From: Rhodospirillales bacterium
Lineage (GTDB): Bacteria; Pseudomonadota; Alphaproteobacteria; Acetobacterales; Acetobacteraceae
Direction of reading: 5' to 3'
DNA length: 7,003 nt
NCBI GenBank assembly: GCA_903644035.1
Contig: CAHJXG010000508.1
Span: 1 to 7,003 of the forward strand
The position numbers and the translations under genes were made by a program. The notes under the pieces are model-generated. The model saw nothing but the letters and a program-made list of their open reading frames with translations, was not told where the DNA came from and ran no database searches. Below are positions 5,655 through 7,003 of the stretch, piece after piece (the stretch's first letter is position 1; every line of letters begins with the position of its first letter).

Positions 5655-6512
5655 ATGAAACGTCTAAAGACAATAAGCAAGCAATCCATTCAACTAACAC
5701 GTCTTTTAGGAATATTGTCAGTACTCAAGATTTACGCCATGAAGGTGTACTCGAGACAGCGGCGCGACTTCACCATGCGGGTCCAACCCAGGGGGTTCTC
5801 ATCTGCTCTCTGGATCAGGCCAAGTGGCAGCGACGCTGAGGTCATTGTCCAAATATTTCTGGACAGGGACTACGACCTGAGCCGCTTCCAGCCGTACAAG
5901 CTGCACATCCTTGATCTCTGCCAGCGCATCCGCCGTGAGGGGAACGTGCCGCTTATCATCGACGCCGGGGCGAACATCGGCGCCTCGACGCTGTGGTTCG
6001 CGGTCAACTTCCCAGACTGCCAGGTGTTTGCTGTCGAGCCGGACCTGGGCAACTTCGCCACGCTGAAGAAGAACGCCGAGGAGTTCCCGAACATCCGGCT
6101 GTTCAACGCGGGCCTATGGGATACCCCCACCGCTTTGTCACCGGTCGACGCCCATGGAACCGGCTGGGGCTGCCGGGTTGCGGAGAGACCGGATGGCGGC
6201 ATCCAGCTTCCCAGCGTCACGGTTCCCGAGCTGCTGGCCGCAGACGAGAGGCTCCGGCCCGTCATCGTCAAGATCGACATCGAAGGCGCCGAGACCGACG
6301 TGTTGCGAAGCAACAACGAATGGGTGGACGACGTCCCCTTACTGATCTTTGAGTCGCACGACAATCTCTGGCATTGGCTTGGGACCTGGCAGGGCACCGG
6401 CCACGCCTTCTTCTCCACCCTGGTCCGCCGCAAGCGCGAATATCTGTCCCGTGGGGAAAACATGTTCGCATTCCTTTATCCGGACGCGGTGGAGCAAGCA
6501 GCCGTCTCCTAG
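5655..6512 (+). CDS. FkbM-family SAM-dependent methyltransferase
   Basis: The protein has a class I methyltransferase fold of the FkbM type, which O-methylates sugars or natural products; the target here is unknown. Numbered from this start, an N-terminal region of about 95 residues is followed by SAM motif I, IIDAGANIGAST (about 101-112). Next comes the acidic end of strand 2, FAVEPD (Glu128), then LKKNAEEFPNI and the family hallmark VKIDIEGAETDVL (about 205-217). The C-terminal ENMFAFLYPD is also typical. I chose ATG 5655 because GGAG lies eight bases before it; the other in-frame ATG (5634) sits inside the hairpin arm and would add seven residues, giving 292. The first 80 or so bases are much more AT-rich than the neighbours, which suggests acquisition by transfer. 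It follows cynS by 57 bases but has no obvious link to cyanate. Confidence 0.92.
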   Translation: MKRLKTISKQSIQLTRLLGILSVLKIYAMKVYSRQRRDFTMRVQPRGFSSALWIRPSGSDAEVIVQIFLDRDYDLSRFQPYKLHILDLCQRIRREGNVPLIIDAGANIGASTLWFAVNFPDCQVFAVEPDLGNFATLKKNAEEFPNIRLFNAGLWDTPTALSPVDAHGTGWGCRVAERPDGGIQLPSVTVPELLAADERLRPVIVKIDIEGAETDVLRSNNEWVDDVPLLIFESHDNLWHWLGTWQGTGHAFFSTLVRRKREYLSRGENMFAFLYPDAVEQAAVS

Positions 6513-6526
6513 GCCGCGAACCGGCC
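6512..6526. terminator. Possible short shared hairpin between convergent genes
   Basis: GGCCG (6512-6516) and CGGCC (6522-6526) form a 5-bp stem with a five-base loop in the 21-base gap between the converging FkbM and YihY/BrkB genes. The position suits a bidirectional terminator, but there is no T-run on either side and the stem is short. Confidence 0.25.
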
Positions 6527-6533
6527 GCTCACG

Positions 6534-7003
6534 TCAGCGCCGCGGCCCCCGCAATGCCACCAGCAGCAGCGTGCCCAAAGCCGCGATGTCGAACAGCCCG
6601 ATAGGCACCCGGCGCGCGGCCGAATGCGCGATCACCGCCTGCACCGGGGTCGGCGGCGGTACGGGGGGTGCGGCACCCGCCGCCTCCGCGCGCGCGGCGA
6701 ACGCCTCGGCGCTGCCGTGGTGGCTTGCCCAGACCTTGGTGAACTCCGCCCCCAGCAGGAAAATCTGCGACGAGTAGTAGATCCACAGCAGCACGATCAC
6801 CAAGGCGCCCGCGGCGCCGTAGCTGCTCGCGACCGAGCTGCTGCCGATGTAAAGCCCGATCAGCGTCTTGCCGACGGTGAACAGGAACGCGGTCGCGAAC
6901 GCGCCCACCGCCACGTCCTTCCAACGCAGCTGGCGGTCCGGTAGGATCTTATAGATCGCCGCGAACAGCGCCGAGACCATCAGGAACGAGATCACGAAGT
7001 TGG
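6534..7003 (-). CDS. YihY/BrkB-type inner-membrane protein, C-terminal part (5' end outside window)
   Basis: This is a multi-pass membrane protein of the YihY/virulence factor BrkB family, whose biochemical role is poorly defined (the old ribonuclease BN label is wrong). The frame is open to the right edge, with about 156 residues visible. They include a helix beginning NFVISFLMVSALFAAIYKIL, the conserved polar loop PDRQLRWKDVAVGA, a helix through FLFTVGKTLIGLYIG, and the last family helix GALVIVLLWIYYSSQIFLLG ending in GAEFTKVWA. After this comes an Ala/Pro-rich linker of about 35 residues and an extra hydrophobic segment near the C terminus (IGLFDIAALGTLLLVALRG). The linker and the added helix go beyond the family core. 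The gene converges on the FkbM gene with a 21-base gap. The family assignment is good, but the start is not visible. Confidence 0.88.
   Translation of the reverse strand, partial: NFVISFLMVSALFAAIYKILPDRQLRWKDVAVGAFATAFLFTVGKTLIGLYIGSSSVASSYGAAGALVIVLLWIYYSSQIFLLGAEFTKVWASHHGSAEAFAARAEAAGAAPPVPPPTPVQAVIAHSAARRVPIGLFDIAALGTLLLVALRGPRR

Noticed and set aside
1..7003. Insertion sequences, CRISPR arrays, tRNA or rRNA genes
   Set aside because: No transposase, regularly spaced repeats, or recognisable structural RNA was seen on either strand.

Overview
The window is a high-GC stretch (most genes have G or C at nearly every third position). The gene types and codon style suggest an alphaproteobacterium, perhaps Rhodospirillales/Acetobacteraceae. 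That placement is an inference from style and gene content; no rRNA or other taxonomic marker is present.

Layout, left to right. (1) The 3' part of aroB (3-dehydroquinate synthase) runs in from the left edge on the + strand. (2) A 55-residue single-pass membrane protein of unknown function lies on the - strand, convergent with aroB. (3) An alpha/beta hydrolase with an Asp nucleophile (epoxide hydrolase/dehalogenase type) lies on the - strand. (4) A divergent control region follows, about 2008-2118 or 1888-2118 depending on the hydrolase start. It holds a TetR-type palindrome on the hydrolase side and a very good -24/-12 (sigma-54) promoter match facing right. (5) A tightly packed four-gene + strand operon follows: substrate-binding protein, permease, ATPase and cyanase, read as cynA-cynB-cynD-cynS. 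(6) A short AT-rich junction carries a long perfect-looking hairpin, followed by an FkbM-family methyltransferase whose 5' end differs in composition from the operon. (7) The C-terminal part of a YihY/BrkB-type membrane protein runs in from the right edge on the - strand.

How the genes work together: CynABD would import cyanate and CynS would convert cyanate plus bicarbonate to ammonia and CO2, giving a nitrogen source and detoxification. The NrtA-type transporter is assigned to cyanate, rather than nitrate, bicarbonate or taurine, because cyanase is its last, translationally coupled gene. The sigma-54 promoter match upstream of cynA fits control by nitrogen status, but no convincing NtrC site was seen. 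No cynR regulator or cynT carbonic anhydrase lies in the window.

The main points for a second look are the sigma-54 promoter, the abrupt codon-usage break in the last ten codons of cynS with the hairpin behind it (a possible recombination junction), the Cys-rich leader ahead of the CynA signal region, and the TetR-type operator at the divergent promoter. I see no mobile element, CRISPR array, tRNA or rRNA. I see no clearly new multi-gene system: the core is a known type of cyanate operon with unusual edges.
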